DNA of 64,000 nt from Isoetes taiwanensis (Eukaryota > Streptophyta > Lycopodiopsida > Isoetales > Isoetaceae). Below the pieces are notes generated by a model. The model was not told the DNA's origin. It saw only the letters and a program-made list of their open reading frames with translations, and searched no databases. Positions 37,491-47,652 of this stretch are shown here, piece by piece (the first letter of the stretch is position 1; the number at the start of each line of letters is the position of its first letter). The translations under genes and the position numbers were made by a program. The stretch covers positions 1 through 64,000 of the forward strand of contig JAJEKV010000272.1 in the NCBI GenBank assembly GCA_021234155.1, in the 5' to 3' direction.

Positions 37491-37869
37491 AGGCTAGCGG
37501 TTTCCGGCTTAGAAGGGCGGGGGAGGGGAGAGAGGGGAGGAGAGCTGGAGGGAGAGGCGGCAGCCGACGACGTGTTGGAAGGAATTGGACGATGCTTCTC
37601 CTTCACGACCATAGCCTATAAAGGCTGGCGTGAAATTAATTTCGTAGGCTACGATTTTAGGATTTCGTACAATTAGTATCTTAATCGTAATGATTTAGTA
37701 GGATATACTAATAATAATCTCGAAATGACCATTATTTTATTTTCTAAAAAAACATAAATTTTTGGACACCAATCATATTATGGACACCAATCATATTATG
37801 TTGGCTTGGCACTTGTTTAGTAATTTTAGTTATAATTAGCTAGTGTAAATTGATTGTTGACTTCAATTG

Positions 37870-38580
37870 TTGACTTACGCTTCACCAAACATGTTGGTCA
37901 ATGAAAGTCAAACATGTAACAAAGGTCATGTAAAGGCTCAAGCATGCCAAGGTGGCTCAAATATGCCACCTAGGCTCCAACATGCCAAGGTGGCTCAAAC
38001 ATGCGTAAGCTCCAACATGCCACCTATGGTTCACCACATGCTTCACCACATGATTCACCAAATGCACCACATGATTCACCACATGCACCATTTGCATCAC
38101 CAAACATGTTGGTCAATGAAAGTCAAACATGTAACAAAGGTCATGTAAAGGCTCAAGCATGCCAAGGTGGCTCAAATATGCCACCTAGGCTCCAACATGC
38201 CAAGGTGGCTCAAACATGCCACGTAAGCTCCAACATGCCACCTATGGTTCACCACATGCTTCACCACATGATTCACCAAATGCACCACATGATTCACCAC
38301 ATGCACCATTTGCATCACCAAACATGTTGGTCAATGAAAGTCAAACATGTAACAAAGGTCATGTAAAGGCTCAAGCATGCCAAGGTGGCTCAAATATGCC
38401 ACCTAGGCTCCAACATGCCAAGGTGGCTCAAATATGCCACCTAGGCTCCAACATGCCACGTAAGCTCCAACATGCCACCTATGATTCACCACATGATTCA
38501 CCACATGGTTCACCAAATGCACCACATGATTCACCACATGCACCACTTGCATCACCACATCTATCACGACATGTATCACC
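37870..38580. repeat. 215-218 bp tandem repeat containing CATGCCA minisatellite
   Basis: Three copies begin at AAACATGTTGGTCAATGAAAG (37,887, 38,102 and 38,320). Each combines units of the CATGCCAAGGTGGCTCAAA minisatellite with an ACATGATTCACCACATGCA array. The first two periods are 215 and 218 bases, and the last copy is rearranged. The open frames here (37,867-38,680) follow the repeat and encode Met/His-rich nonsense. Confidence 0.88.
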
Positions 38581-38931
38581 ACATTGTCATGAATCTTTGA
38601 ATACATCAATTTCTTCTGGAGATTTGAACTCCACCAGAGTGTTGCTCTGGTCAGCCAGAAAAGTCTATTGTATACAATAGTATACAACAATGTACATTAG
38701 AGTGTCAATGAAAGAATAGGTTACAAGAATAACCTCTTTGGTTACAATAATACAAACATGTGATTACAAGTAAAGATCTATTGATCTGTCAACCTCGACT
38801 TCATTACTAGAGCAAGCGTGCTTCACAACATCAATCATCATTACAGCGTGTCCAACGGCTCGCCACTAGAAATTGGTACACCACGCAACAAACATATCGG
38901 GCCTCACATTGGATGAGTAATACCTTCAAAT

Positions 38932-39360
38932 TTACGAACTCACCTTGCATTGGGATAGTATGTCCAAGTCTGCATTGCTGCAGCCACAACTTTCTTTAGA
39001 AAGACACATATAGCGAGGACCACCACGACCCCAATGACCCGGTGAGTGGGGGAACTTGTAATTTTCTTGTGTAGCAGGCTTTATGGTGCTTGGGAATTTT
39101 GTGTTTGCATCCTCAACAAAACTCATGACGGGCTCGGAGCCCTTGTACATTTCTAGGAATTTGTCAAAATGGTACACACACTGGTGACATTTAAGCGGGT
39201 GACCTCCAAGACCTACAATGACATACACTATCGGTCTTTGCCGATAACATCTTTGTGAGAATGGTACATTAGAAATTGCAAGTTCGGGGTTCAGCGGTTT
39301 GTCCTTTGAAGCAAGCTCGTTCGATAATGTGTAAATGGCGGATCCATGAAATGGAACCTC
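38932..39360 (-). CDS. unidentified exon-like coding block in TIR element
   Basis: A minus-strand frame runs from about 39,360 to a stop at 38,932. It includes LASKDKPLNPELAISN, IVYVIVGLGGHPLKCHQC, VMSFVEDANTKFPST and HWGRGGPRYMCLSKESCGC. Composition is strongly protein-like, with several Cys and His. Another exon-like piece with CSVKSDIPPCHLKCLK lies near 39,640-39,490. The family is unknown to me. It lies downstream of the phosphatase-like exons on the same strand, so it could belong to the same captured gene or be the transposon's own gene. Confidence 0.35.
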   Translation of the reverse strand, partial: EVPFHGSAIYTLSNELASKDKPLNPELAISNVPFSQRCYRQRPIVYVIVGLGGHPLKCHQCVYHFDKFLEMYKGSEPVMSFVEDANTKFPSTIKPATQENYKFPHSPGHWGRGGPRYMCLSKESCGCSNADLDILSQCKVSS

Positions 39361-39840
39361 TGTTCCATGTCATGCTTGATCGAGAATTGGTGCATACACT
39401 GCCAAAGTCAAAGGTGCGGTAAAACAAGATGATTTAAGAAACAACGAAGACTTCAAATCTGAGTTGTTTACATTAAATTACTAACCTCATGAAGAAATGG
39501 ACTATCTGTTTGAACCAATCCCTACTTTTCTCCAATATTACGATTGCCTCTTGATCAAGCACAAGAGGCTCTGCATCCTTTAAACACTTCAAGTGGCAAG
39601 GTGGGATGTCGCTCTTAACACTGCAGTCCTCGTCTTTGGTAGTGTAAGTTTACATTCAACAAATGGAAGATCATTGAAAACCTTGAGGAACATTGAAATA
39701 GCCAAGAAATGAACAATTGAAGTAAAACTTTGTTTATATTAAAAAGTCAAGAGAGGTTATATCATATACACAATAATACTATTTCTAGGCTTTAGTTCTA
39801 TGTTTTTTCATCATATTAATACAAATTTGACTCTCGATTG

Positions 39841-40390
39841 TCAAACATATTGACATTTTGTTGCTTTCGACATAACTTTGCACATTCCCGCCTTCAACAA
39901 CCCACGAAGCCAAACCTTTAGATCATTCATGAGGAAATTGCCATCTACTACGTCGGGGCTCATTTGTTTGGACGGATCATGGTGTTTGGCGCATTGAGGG
40001 TACCCTTTGTATCTCTTTGTCATCAATGAGAAGCACGTTCTCTTTTTGTGAAACACGGAAATTGGCCGTAGACCTTTTTTGAGTGCTTCAAAAAAATTGG
40101 CTTTTCTTGTTAAATAAATTTGTGTTGGTACCGATCCGACTCCATATGAACTTGAATTTGTCCTTGTGTTTCATCAATGCTCCCTTAACTATGACTCTCA
40201 AGTTTTGAGCTGCAGGGCTGGACCAAAGTGCTATATGAAAATTCATTTTGCACCAATCTATGAACTTCGGCCCGACTGGTCTAGTTACTACCCACTTGGT
40301 TACATTAAGTGTGATCAACTTAACATCATCTTCTTTGGCGGTGGGTATGGACTCACTCGTGTCATAGCTTCTACCCGAACTCCATTGTAG
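39841..40390 (-). pseudogene. FCP1/NIF-type phosphatase domain fragment
   Basis: FCP1-homology (NLI-interacting factor) domains are HAD-type Ser phosphatases. Here the minus strand reads NVTKWVVTRPVGPKFIDWC, then FHIALWSSPAAQNLRVIV and KHKDKFKFIW, matching the RPG--EFL-WC / --VALWSS / --L--KFLW pattern of plant members. A one-base indel in a T run near 40,080 shifts the frame. The second half then reads KRTCFSLMTKRYKGYPQ, HHDPSKQMSPDVVDGNFLMN and DLKVWLRGLL, a typical C-terminal part. The N-terminal DLDET-like catalytic motif is not visible. With the shift and missing motif this is a non-functional fragment, probably captured by the transposon. Confidence 0.75.
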
Positions 40391-40429
40391 TAAAAAACAA
40401 GCGGGGATTGGGCTTAACCTTGTAGTCGC

Positions 40430-40555
40430 CGCATGGGGCGAGTTGGTGCGGGGCTGGAAACTTACGCTTCAGCATTTCTTGGTGCGGGGCTGGAAACTTC
40501 CGCCGGCATCTCTTCGTGCGAGGGCTGGAAACTTACGCCCGAGAATGTCTTGGAG
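40430..40555. repeat. ~40-bp imperfect tandem repeat (GGGCTGGAAACTTACGC)
   Basis: GGGCTGGAAACTT(A/C)CGC occurs three times at ~42-50 base spacing. On the minus strand it lies upstream of the phosphatase fragment and would encode repeats of VSFQP or VSSPAP. Confidence 0.65.
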
Positions 40556-40643
40556 GTGTCTTTTGCTTGGAATTTTGCTCTTGCTTTTTCTCTGAGACAC
40601 TTCGGCTGCAAAATTTTATGATTCGGTAACTATATGGGTCAAA

Positions 40644-42139
40644 TTAAAAGAAGACAAGCACAAAAGGTTGGAAGTTACCTTGTGACTTACATTCACCAAG
40701 CGATTTGTTCGGATCATAACTGATGCATCTGCTGATTTGGCCAGATTGGTGTGGAGCATGACTTAATGCATCTGGCCGATCTGGCGATTGTTGTCGATTA
40801 GAGCACCTCTTTGGAGCTTGACTTGATGCACCCTCTTGATTTGTTGACATCTCTTGATTTGTCCGGCTTCGTAACTGATGCATCTTCACGATTTGCGAAG
40901 TTTCTATCGTGTCTAATGCTTTTCGAAGGGGTGTGAGTGTCTTGTCCCCTAGCCCGACCACATTGTACATCTATATCTACAAAGTAGGGATGAAGAAGTA
41001 AGCTACATATCTCAATTGCATCAAACAAGACTTGGTTACCTTTGAGGGTAGAAAATAATTCCCTTTTTGGTGTGCTAGATGGACTCACATAGTCATTGCC
41101 ACCAGTATGAACAGTCATGCTCTGCAAACCTGGAATTGAATCACAATTGATTGTAACTATGCTTTGGTTTTTTTAACTAAGCTCCGGACTTTTTACTCTC
41201 TTTACGATGTTCTGTTTTTATATATCTAAAGTGTCCCCTAAAATGAAGCGGCGATCTCATCGAGGGGCACTTTAGATACCTAAAATAGGAGAAGCAAAGA
41301 GACTAAGCCAACCGGGATCTTGTTTTATGTCGGGCTTACTCCTTTTGAGTTTCTGCTTGATGTATCTAATTAGCCACGAGTGGCGATGTCATCCCCTAGG
41401 GGCAAATTAGATATGACAAGCAGAAAAGCGAAGGAGACTAAGCAGGGCTTACTCTCTTTTTGAAGTTTTCAAAGAAAATGCTTGATGTATCTAATTAGCC
41501 ACCTAAAATGAGTGGCGACCTCATCCTAGGGGCAAATTAGACACATCAAACGGGACAAACGAAAAGAGACTAAGCAGTGGTGAAAGATTAGGAAGTCCAC
41601 TAATCCTAATTGGCATCCGTCCCTTACATCAGACCCTTAGCATGTAAACTAAGCTACCTATAAGTGCTCATTGTAAGTGCCGCAGTAGCTTGAAGTTGCT
41701 TTTGATCCTCCCTACTCACACCTAAGGCTTGTACCCAAATTTTGTAGAAAATTCATGGCAATTCTCAATGCAATGATGATTACAAATCCTGCAAAGTGAA
41801 GCATAAATTTGTCAATGAGAATACAATTATACTAAGCACTTCAGGAATTTTGTTATGAAGTACCTCAAGAGGCGAAAGCGGACATGGAAGATGGTATTGG
41901 TGATTGCATTCAACAATCAAAGTTGGTAGTGGTTTCCCCATCCCTTTGGAGGATCTTGCCACGAATGGATGACCACTACCATAATCTTCAGCCTTATCAA
42001 GGTCTGGAAGTAGTGGATCCAAGACAAATAAAGGAAGAGCGGTCCTTGCAAGGCGAAACCTCTCTAACCTTGGTTTCAACACTTTCAATCTTTGTTGTGT
42101 ACGCTTCCACGGTTGCAACAGATTAAGCTCCTCGCTCAA
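40644..42139 (-). pseudogene. exon-like pieces upstream of the phosphatase fragment
   Basis: Minus-strand frames at 42,139-41,780, 41,127-40,970 and 40,970-40,690 have protein-like composition. The middle pair must be joined by a frameshift near 40,970 (FVDID to GLGDKTLTPLRKALD). The last ends GECK at a TGTAAG|TCAC position. No domain is recognised. They may be 5' exons of the same captured gene as the FCP1-like fragment, but the family is not named. Confidence 0.25.
41220..41580. repeat. three tandem hairpins with conserved loop
   Basis: Three units each form an inverted repeat: 41,223-41,239 with 41,263-41,278, 41,353-41,371 with 41,405-41,423, and 41,482-41,496 with 41,535-41,549. Loops share a GTGGCGAYSTCATC-like core. 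Unit 1 stems differ in sequence from units 2 and 3 (TCTAAAGTG/CACTTTAGA against TCTAATT/AATTAGA), yet pairing is kept. Each unit ends with GAGACTAAGC. Confidence 0.7.
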
Positions 42140-42459
42140 GTTCTCGGTAATAGTTCCTTCATTTCAGCCTGCGTATCTTGGCATATAGCCCGAATACCGA
42201 TGCACGCGACTTGGTTTATCCTTAATCATTCCTTCCCATTTTTTAAATCTTTATTCATCTTCTGCGATGCGGAACTCAAGTTCTTTGAACCTTCATTTGT
42301 AACAGCTACTTGGGCTTTGATCACAAGTTTGCAACCTTGCCTTACAGCGAATCACCGATCTTGTAGAGTTGATCCATTCTCCCAGTGTCCTGTTGAATTC
42401 ATCTGGAAAGTAATCCAAGGTTAGTACCACATGACACAACAGGCACCACTTTACACACC

Positions 42460-42850
42460 ACAAATTCCATCATGACAAACTTTGCACCACAAATGGCGTC
42501 ATATTCACCACATGTGGTGTGGCATGTGGCACCACATATGGCCTTGTGGTGCCATATGTGGTGCCACATGCCACACCACATATGGCACCACAATGCACCC
42601 AAGGCACCACATATGGCAATCCATTACATCGCACCACAAATGGCGTCAAAGACACCACATGTGGTGCAAAATGTGGATCCATAGTGGTGCCACATTAGAC
42701 ACCACATGTGGCACCACAATGCACAGAAGGCACCACATCCGGCAGGCATCCACCACCCCATATGTGGCAGATAGCGTGGTGCAATATTTAGCGTAGCAGT
42801 TGGCACCACATATGGCAGACAATCCACCATTCACAAGTATCACCATATGA
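42460..42850. repeat. CACCACATATGGC array with long palindrome
   Basis: GGCACCACATATGGC and CACCACATGTGGTG phrases recur throughout. Within it, 42,508-42,542 and 42,551-42,585 form 35-bp arms with one mismatch around an 8-base spacer. Open frames on both strands are repeat artefacts. Confidence 0.85.
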
Positions 42851-43679
42851 CACTAAGTATAGAAACATATGGAAGCCAATTCACTATTCAGAAAAGGTAC
42901 CACGTTTGGTACTATATGTGACACTACATATGCTACAAACTACATCCTATATTATAAAATTATAATGAATGTCTGTTGTGAATGTCGCCCTAAATCGGAC
43001 GGCTGAGATCATTCGTGGCTTAGATCAGACGGTTTCTGTGATTTCTAACCCTAAAAATCCTTTTTCCCTATCGTGTTTTCAAGATCATGGCAACCATCGA
43101 GCTTCCTCGCATCAATTCCGGTTAGGTAGAGGCGCCGAATCGTGTTTTTCAAGACCATGCCTTGCATGCCTTGCGGTAGGTATGGCAAGCAAAACTTGAT
43201 TACCTATTCTTTCGGTGGACACTGGAGTTCGGCCATGTCCTAAACTTTCTAAAATCATTCAGTTCTTAAGTCCAGTAGCACGTTTGTTCTGGCAAAGCTT
43301 CAGGCCATAGATGTATTGGTAGCCAGAAGCAAATCGTGGTGGGCGGGGAAGGAATTTCTGTAAGGTCCTCAAACTCTTTGAACCCAAAGATGGATGCTCT
43401 GAGTGATGGCACACCTTCTTTATCTCATTTTGTTCTTCATGTCTGCCATTGTGAAATTGGTGAGCTGTGGGTGAAAGGGATGTGAGTCGTGGGAATCGTG
43501 GTATGCCTTAGTATGCCTTGCAACTCCAAAAGCCACTGTATTTCCAGTGTAAAAAACGCAAAGCCATGGATAAATGCATTTTTTTGGAGCTTTCTGTTAT
43601 ACAGTATTCGATTTCATGCATTTTTTTTTCCTTCTGATCCTACTGTCTATAAATTTTATTGCATTGATTGTTGGGTTTG

Positions 43680-44675
43680 CATCATCAATGCACATTTTTC
43701 TGCAGGGTCTAGAAATAATGCCAGGCACAATGCTGCATACGAAGAAGACGATCGAGATTTTATTTCTCTGGGAAACAGAGCTAGCTCACATGGGGATGAT
43801 GAAAAGCATGGCCTCAATCCAAACTCTATTGCAGAGCTCAATTCAAAAAACAGACGCAATGCATTGCACACAGAGCTTCTTGGAATGAGGTTTATGACTA
43901 AATTAATCCTGGATATATCAGAAATCCAAATACTTATTCTAGCCTAATTGGCTTGACTTAGGCTCTAAGAAAGACTTAGGCTCTAATTTCTTACAGGTAA
44001 ATCTCATATAGAACAGTCATAACTTGAAGATTAGAATGCATGTTTCAACTTGAACTGATATGCATTTTTTGAAATGCAGAAGGTTTCTCTGTCATTAACG
44101 TGGGCAATAAGGATGAAGATTGCGCTCCACAGAAGGTCTTGCCTTTTTGCATGAGCAAACACTATTTATTGGTATTTTAAAATGTCCAATATTTTTTTGG
44201 ATCATGTTAGTAGTTCTTCATTTTTTTCAGTTTTAAGAACTAGAAGCAAATAAGTTTTTGTTTGCAAGGTTATACTGCAAAACTTTCTGACTTTAGCCTT
44301 GCCAAGGATAGGGATGATATCCTGTTTCAACATGGATTATGGGAACACATTTATATGCAGCCCCTGAATGTGTAGTGACCAAGTATTACTTCTTTCCACG
44401 TTATGTAGAGTATATAACCTACTGCCTTTTTCTTCCGTCCTATTTTCTTTTATTTACATCAAAGATTGAACTAAAGTTAGGTGCAATTTCCCAGAGCATT
44501 TAACAGCAAAATGTGATGTTTTGGCATTGTGTTGCAGGGAAACAGTCCATGGATAACAGTCGACGGCATGGAGAACAAAATTGGGTATGAAAAAAGTGCT
44601 ATTGGAATGGAAAGCGAAGGGTGCCACGCCTTTTAGATCCAAAACTTGAAGGGCATTTCAAAAAGTTGCCTCATT
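43680..44675 (+). pseudogene. receptor-like cytoplasmic kinase fragment (class VII-like)
   Basis: Plant RLCK-VII (PBS1-like) kinases relay immune and growth signals at the plasma membrane. Three exon-like pieces follow AG acceptors. 44,080-44,155 reads LTWAIRMKIAL. 44,268-44,390 reads YTAKLSDFSLAKDRDD, then after a frameshift STWIMGTHLYAAPECV. 44,538-44,675 reads SMDNSRRHGEQNWV, a stop, then RLLDPKLEGHF. These match activation-loop and subdomain IX-XI signatures (LSDFGLAKDGP, VMGTYGYAAPEY, NLVEWARP, DPRLEGHF). The HRDxKxxN catalytic loop is missing and the DFG glycine is Ser. A further exon-like piece with EEDDRDFISLGNR lies at 43,690-43,890. Captured and dead. Confidence 0.8.
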
Positions 44676-44825
44676 AGTTAGAAACTACTTGGTAACAAAA
44701 TTTGGTAGAATTTACAAAGCTCCATCTGATTGCCTCTAATGACTAATAATGCTTCACACTTTGTAATTCCTTCAAGTGACAAGTGACATAACTGGTTCAA
44801 CATCAATCATTAGTAAGTGGAATTC

Positions 44826-44950
44826 AGTCTCTACCTACAAGGTTTGATTCCATTGAAGGCTGCGTGGAAGCTACAATTTATCTCATTCAGTCTCTACCTA
44901 CAAGGTTTGATTCCATTGAAGGCTGCGTGGAAGCTATAATTTATCTCATT
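44826..44950. repeat. 62-bp tandem duplication
   Basis: Two copies start CAGTCTCTACCTACAAGG (44,826 and 44,888) and end TTTATCTCATT, nearly identical. They lie inside Helitron 1 downstream of the kinase pieces. Confidence 0.85.
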
Positions 44951-45239
44951 GCTGGTAGTCGACGGGTTTGTACATTGTGTTGCTTTTTAAATTATGGTGG
45001 CGAAAGCTTCAATTGTGTACAATATAACATGAAATAGCAAGGTAAAACCTATTTTGTCGAAAAATAAGTTTTTTCAAGGAACATGAGTTTGTTAAATGCA
45101 TTAGTAAAAGTGAATAAAATGATAACGCATTTGAAACATGACTTGCTGCCATATCACATCTCATAAAGTTGTTACTTCCAAAATTCAGGCATTATGGACA
45201 AGAATATTCCTTAATGTCAGTAGTTTCTATGTTTTCAGC

Positions 45240-45560
45240 AAAATAAATAAGTGTGGTATTGCGCTTTAAGTCTAGGATAGATGTTCAGTACCCATTGCAG
45301 AACTTATTAAGCATCAGTAAATAAATAATAAATAAGTGCAGTATTATGTTTTAAGTCTAGAATAGATGTTTAGTACCCATTGTAGAGCTTATCAAGCATC
45401 AACAATTGTTGGCACATAAAGGCTTCTTTAAGAAGAATATTTTCGCCCCATTGCATAACTTATCAAGCACATAAAGGCTTCTTTAAGAAGAATATTTTGG
45501 TCCCATTGCAGAACTTATCAAGCGTCAATAGTTGTTGGCATATAAAGTACTTCATATTGG
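45240..45560. repeat. diverged tandem repeat (TTTAAGTCTAGAATAGATGT / GGCTTCTTTAAGAAGAATAT)
   Basis: The first phrase occurs twice (near 45,265 and 45,350). The second occurs twice (near 45,420 and 45,475) along with CTTATCAAGCATCAA. This is sloppy tandem duplication inside Helitron 1. No gene is seen from here to the hairpin end. Confidence 0.7.
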
Positions 45561-46468
45561 GCATCAATCTAGCTCCACAATATGAGTTTGCTTTAATTTA
45601 TATCATATTGAATCATAAAAGATAGTTTTTGTTGTTGTTGTAGGGTTTTGTTCTATTTGTTCACTCTCTCATGTCATCGTGTTTAGGATTTTGTAGTCAT
45701 TCCTCATAGATCCAGTTTATTATAATGTGGGAATGTTTGTTTGAATTTATGTAGCAAGAATAACAAGAATATTCTTTTTAGAAAGTTCTTATGGAGCAAG
45801 TATTAAAAGATATGTAGGATCTTAGGGCATTATAGGTCTTGATCATGATGTCGTTTTCATACTTTCATGGTGTAAAGGCTGGATTAAATGGTTTCCTACA
45901 ACAGAGACATGGAATATCTCAAGTTGAGCACATAGAATATTTTGAAACCCTAATAAAAACATTTGGGCTTTTGGGAAACCCCAAGTATATCCTCTCACTT
46001 TGTTTGCTAAGAAAACCCAACGCTATCTACCCACATTGGCTCCAAGCCAATGCTAATGCTACACGTATTCTACAATATTTAGCTAATTAACCACCTTCTT
46101 GCCCAGCAACTCTAGGCAATTTTTCTATATTCACATATTATATTTCGACATTAATGTTCCACCACAACATTTTGAGCATATAGCTATGATCTTTATGCCA
46201 CCTTATGCCCAGCCTCACAAAGACTTATAGACTTCGACTATAGCCTCACCTCAAAACTTGCTCAGATTAACACTTTACTCCCACTTAGGTTTCCTATAAA
46301 CAAGCACTATGCTGTTCTATTCAAAGGTCTCGGATACTAACGCAACAGTATCTACCATGAACTAGCTAAATTCCTTTTAAACATTGTTAAATTGGATATT
46401 TTTGTTATAATAAAAGGTTACTGCACACTTTTCTCATTGCGATCAAAGCATTTACATATTTCCAACTT

Positions 46469-46499
46469 ATGCCCAGCAACGCTGGGCATCATTACTAGT
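46469..46499 (+). other. Helitron 1 3' hairpin and CTAG terminus
   Basis: Stem ATGCCCAGC / GCTGGGCAT with loop AAC, then ATTA, CTAG and host T. This is the diagnostic 3' end used in rolling-circle transposition termination. A degraded look-alike, TGCCCAGCAACTCTAGGCA, lies near 46,100. Confidence 0.88.
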
Positions 46500-46689
46500 T
46501 ATTAACATATAATTGGCACCATATAACTGTCCTGTAACACATTTGGAGCTACATACTACTGTGAACTGAAATTATCCACCACAACTCGAAACTAGCAGCA
46601 CAAATTTCCTACACATAACTTACAACACACCCAAATGAAGAAGTAAGTGGTGTACCTGATTGTTCAAGCTTGCTAGACCTTGCTTGAAA

Positions 46690-47310
46690 ATAACAGTTCC
46701 AATATTAAATTGCATCATATGGTGGTTCCAGAAGAAGAGGGTTGAAAAGTACCTATTTTTTCAGTGATTTTCCCCGAGATTCTTCTTACAGCTTGAGGAG
46801 GCTTGAATTGTGGCCTAGTCATTTCAAGAGAGGAAGCATCATCTGTAACATGTTGCTCTGCTTCCTCACTATTTGAAATGCTTGCATTCTTCCTCTTACG
46901 TTGGGACGGAGAGGCTTGAGACTCTTTTTCTCTTAACTGTTGCTTTAAACTCAACCGGTTTATTTCTTTTCCTTTTTTGTGTGAAGGTAATACATAATGA
47001 CCATAGTACGTGAGGCCATGCCTCCCCGGCACACTTCACACTGTGATTTTTTGTAAAGGCACATATATTCATTATACCTCTCCTTGCTTCAGATTCTTCA
47101 ACTTTTGCATGATGAAACAAAACAATATTCTAAACAACAGAGAATCATGGGCATCCTCGAATCTAGAATGCAACCCACACCGTAAGTGGATTTTTCCTAA
47201 TACTTTCGGGCCCCCAAACAGACTTCGATTTCTTCTTGTGTGGCGTAATGCTTTTCTTGCTGTACATTTCCTTGTAGGTGTATCCCGTGGCATTCAAGTC
47301 CGGTATGATC
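46690..47310 (-). pseudogene. exon-like fragments near right end of TIR transposon
   Basis: Minus-strand pieces 47,293-47,072, 47,120-47,040 and 47,032-46,715 have coding-like composition, with basic QRKRKNASISNS and Ser/Glu-rich parts. A frameshift near 47,035 joins SVKCAG with GRHGLTYYGHYVLPS. No domain is named. The position near the right TIR could suit an end exon of the transposon's gene or another captured piece. Confidence 0.25.
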
Positions 47311-47342
47311 GAGCCATTTCGTGATCGATCTTCTTGCCGTAA

Positions 47343-47470
47343 ATCAGAAATGGTCTTGCCGGATTAAGGAGGCGTGATCGAGTTTTTGAGGGAAAATGAA
47401 AATTCAGAATCAGAAATGGTCTTGCCGGATTAAGGGAGCGTGATCAGAGTTTTTGAGGGAAAATGATCGT
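47343..47470. repeat. ~65-bp tandem duplication next to right TIR
   Basis: Two copies of AATCAGAAATGGTCTTGCCG...TTTTTGAGGGAAAATGA lie at 47,343 and 47,408, differing by small indels. Confidence 0.85.
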
Positions 47471-47627
47471 GTACATTGCTGAATAAGCCTGAATAAGACT
47501 GAAAGGACAAAATTTTAAATAAGTAATCATGTGTATTTTTGAAAAAATAACTGCCTCTCCCACTACAAATTCGGTAGTTCCCACCACACTTAGCACCCAA
47601 AAATGTGGTGCTAAAATGCACGTTTTT

Positions 47628-47652
47628 GTTCCACTACAACATGCTTTCACCC
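47628..47652 (-). repeat. right terminal inverted repeat
   Basis: Exact reverse complement of 33,702-33,726, followed by GAAG at 47,653-47,656, the target duplication. Confidence 0.93.

Larger units (their letters stand above)
42945..46498 (+). mobile_element. non-autonomous Helitron 1 with captured kinase exons
   Basis: The 5' end starts TCCTATATTATAAAAT after an A, and the 3' end is ...ATTACTAG followed by T. A 9-bp-stem hairpin (46,469-46,489, core GCCCAGC-AAC-GCTGGGC) lies five bases before the CTAG. TC start, subterminal hairpin, CTRR end and insertion between A and T are the Helitron hallmarks. There are no inverted ends or target duplication. Its 5' end closely resembles that of the element starting at 50,392. 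It carries kinase exons in the same orientation and no Rep or helicase, so it is non-autonomous. It sits wholly inside the TIR transposon. Confidence 0.85.
33702..47652. mobile_element. TIR DNA transposon, ~13.95 kb, inserted in copia pol
   Basis: Perfect 25-bp terminal inverted repeats lie at 33,702-33,726 and 47,628-47,652, starting GGGTGAAAGC and ending GCTTTCACCC. Similarity continues inward to about 95 bases in diverged form (TGTGGTGGGA and AATTTGTNGTG blocks). A 4-bp duplication GAAG (CTTC on the minus strand) flanks both ends. Removing the insert plus one GAAG rejoins SSVAS with LPDIAS in one frame of the host polyprotein, which supports the boundaries. Four-base duplications are known for Sola, Ginger and some Academ elements; I cannot assign the superfamily. 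It carries a transposase-like frame, many internal repeats, a captured phosphatase fragment and a nested Helitron. Confidence 0.88.

Noticed and set aside
42472-42846. Overlapping His/Met-rich frames in both strands
   Set aside because: Products of the CACCACATATGGC array and its palindrome.
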